This document shows positions 41,119-41,291 of a stretch of 41,291 bases of DNA, in pieces. The stretch covers positions 1 through 41,291 of the forward strand of contig JAZULT010000002.1 of NCBI GenBank assembly GCA_045603225.1, in the 5' to 3' direction. Source of the stretch: RGIG9115 sp045603225 (GTDB lineage: Bacteria; Bacillota; Clostridia; UBA1381). Each line of letters starts with the position of its first letter. Positions within the stretch are counted from its first letter, which is position 1. Made by a program: the position numbers and the translations under genes. The notes beneath the pieces are model-generated. The model ran no database searches, had not been told where the DNA came from, and worked only from the letters and a program-made list of their open reading frames with translations.

Positions 41119-41291
41119 ATTTTTGCCTCCTTTCATAATGCTTTAAATATATGCAGAGGAGTTTCATTGTCATTTTTTTAACAATGCTTTTCAAACAACC
41201 CCTTAAAAGGCATTTTACATAATACCTGTAACACGCCGTAACGCATTTTAAATCGGCTGTTTTTCACAGCTTTTTAAAACGGTTTTTTTGA
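41119..41291 (-). promoter_or_regulatory. Upstream region of the oadG-led decarboxylase operon
   Basis: 173 bases with no reading frame of note. The ribosome binding site AAAGGAGG is next to oadG. A short hairpin GCTGT/ACAGC (41256-41270) is visible. No -35/-10 pair as clear as those elsewhere in the window was found, so the promoter is only presumed to lie here. Confidence 0.35.

Noticed and set aside
41256..41275. Plus-strand terminator GCTGT/ACAGC followed by five T
   Set aside because: The stem is only five pairs and there is no plus-strand gene before it within the window.
1..41291. tRNA, rRNA or intact transposase genes
   Set aside because: I saw no cloverleaf-type sequence, rRNA-like stretch or transposase motif on either strand; short RNAs could still be missed by eye.

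Overview
The window looks like a chromosomal segment of a Gram-positive Clostridia-type bacterium, probably an anaerobic gut or rumen lineage. The evidence is a WalRK system with a YycI-like partner, S-layer-homology (SLH) anchored surface enzymes, biotin-dependent sodium-pump decarboxylase subunits, AT-rich DNA, GGAGG-type ribosome binding sites and TGA used as a normal stop in many genes. It is a draft from sequence reading only; no database was searched.

Layout. (1) 1-2.2 kb: ychF on the minus strand, then a broken SLOG-type gene split by a 271-bp miniature inverted-repeat element flanked by TA. (2) 2.2-12.4 kb: a plus-strand housekeeping run: a two-component pair behind a repeated leader, an ABC-F ATPase, dtd, nusB, a Kae1-like paralogue, xseA, xseB, ispA, a divergent PAP2 protein and an FAD-dependent dehydrogenase. 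Most of these overlap or lie within a few bases of each other. (3) 12.4-13.6 kb: rpsF-ssb-rpsR with a clear promoter, a structured leader that can mask the rpsF ribosome binding site, and a bidirectional terminator. (4) 13.7-17.0 kb, minus strand: walR-walK-yycI-like. (5) 17.2-36.2 kb: an accessory polysaccharide locus. An AraC-type regulator faces an operon of GH172, a GLUG/Ig surface protein, an SLH-anchored clan GH-A-like glycosidase with a CBM9-like domain, a 1409-residue SLH protein, and a second glycosidase cut in two by one in-frame TGA and shortened at its 3' end. The locus is bracketed by near-identical inverted copies of an array of short hairpins; the right copy also contains a REPIN (two inverted GTAG-headed palindromes). 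(6) 36.2-41.3 kb, minus strand: oadG, biotin carrier, oadB, a lipoprotein gene behind a second copy of the repeated leader, oadA, then gtrA.

How it works together. The AraC protein probably senses a sugar and controls the divergent operon through back-to-back promoters whose -35 boxes overlap. The large secreted proteins would act at the cell surface and GH172, which has no signal peptide, in the cytoplasm. No transporter lies in the locus. The decarboxylase subunits would couple decarboxylation of a carboxylic acid to sodium export.

The most unusual items are the hairpin-array element whose ends abut or supply stop codons of neighbouring genes, the fused glycosidase interrupted by one TGA, the mobile leader that gives two unrelated genes the same upstream start codons, and the clean TA-flanked element whose removal restores a reading frame.
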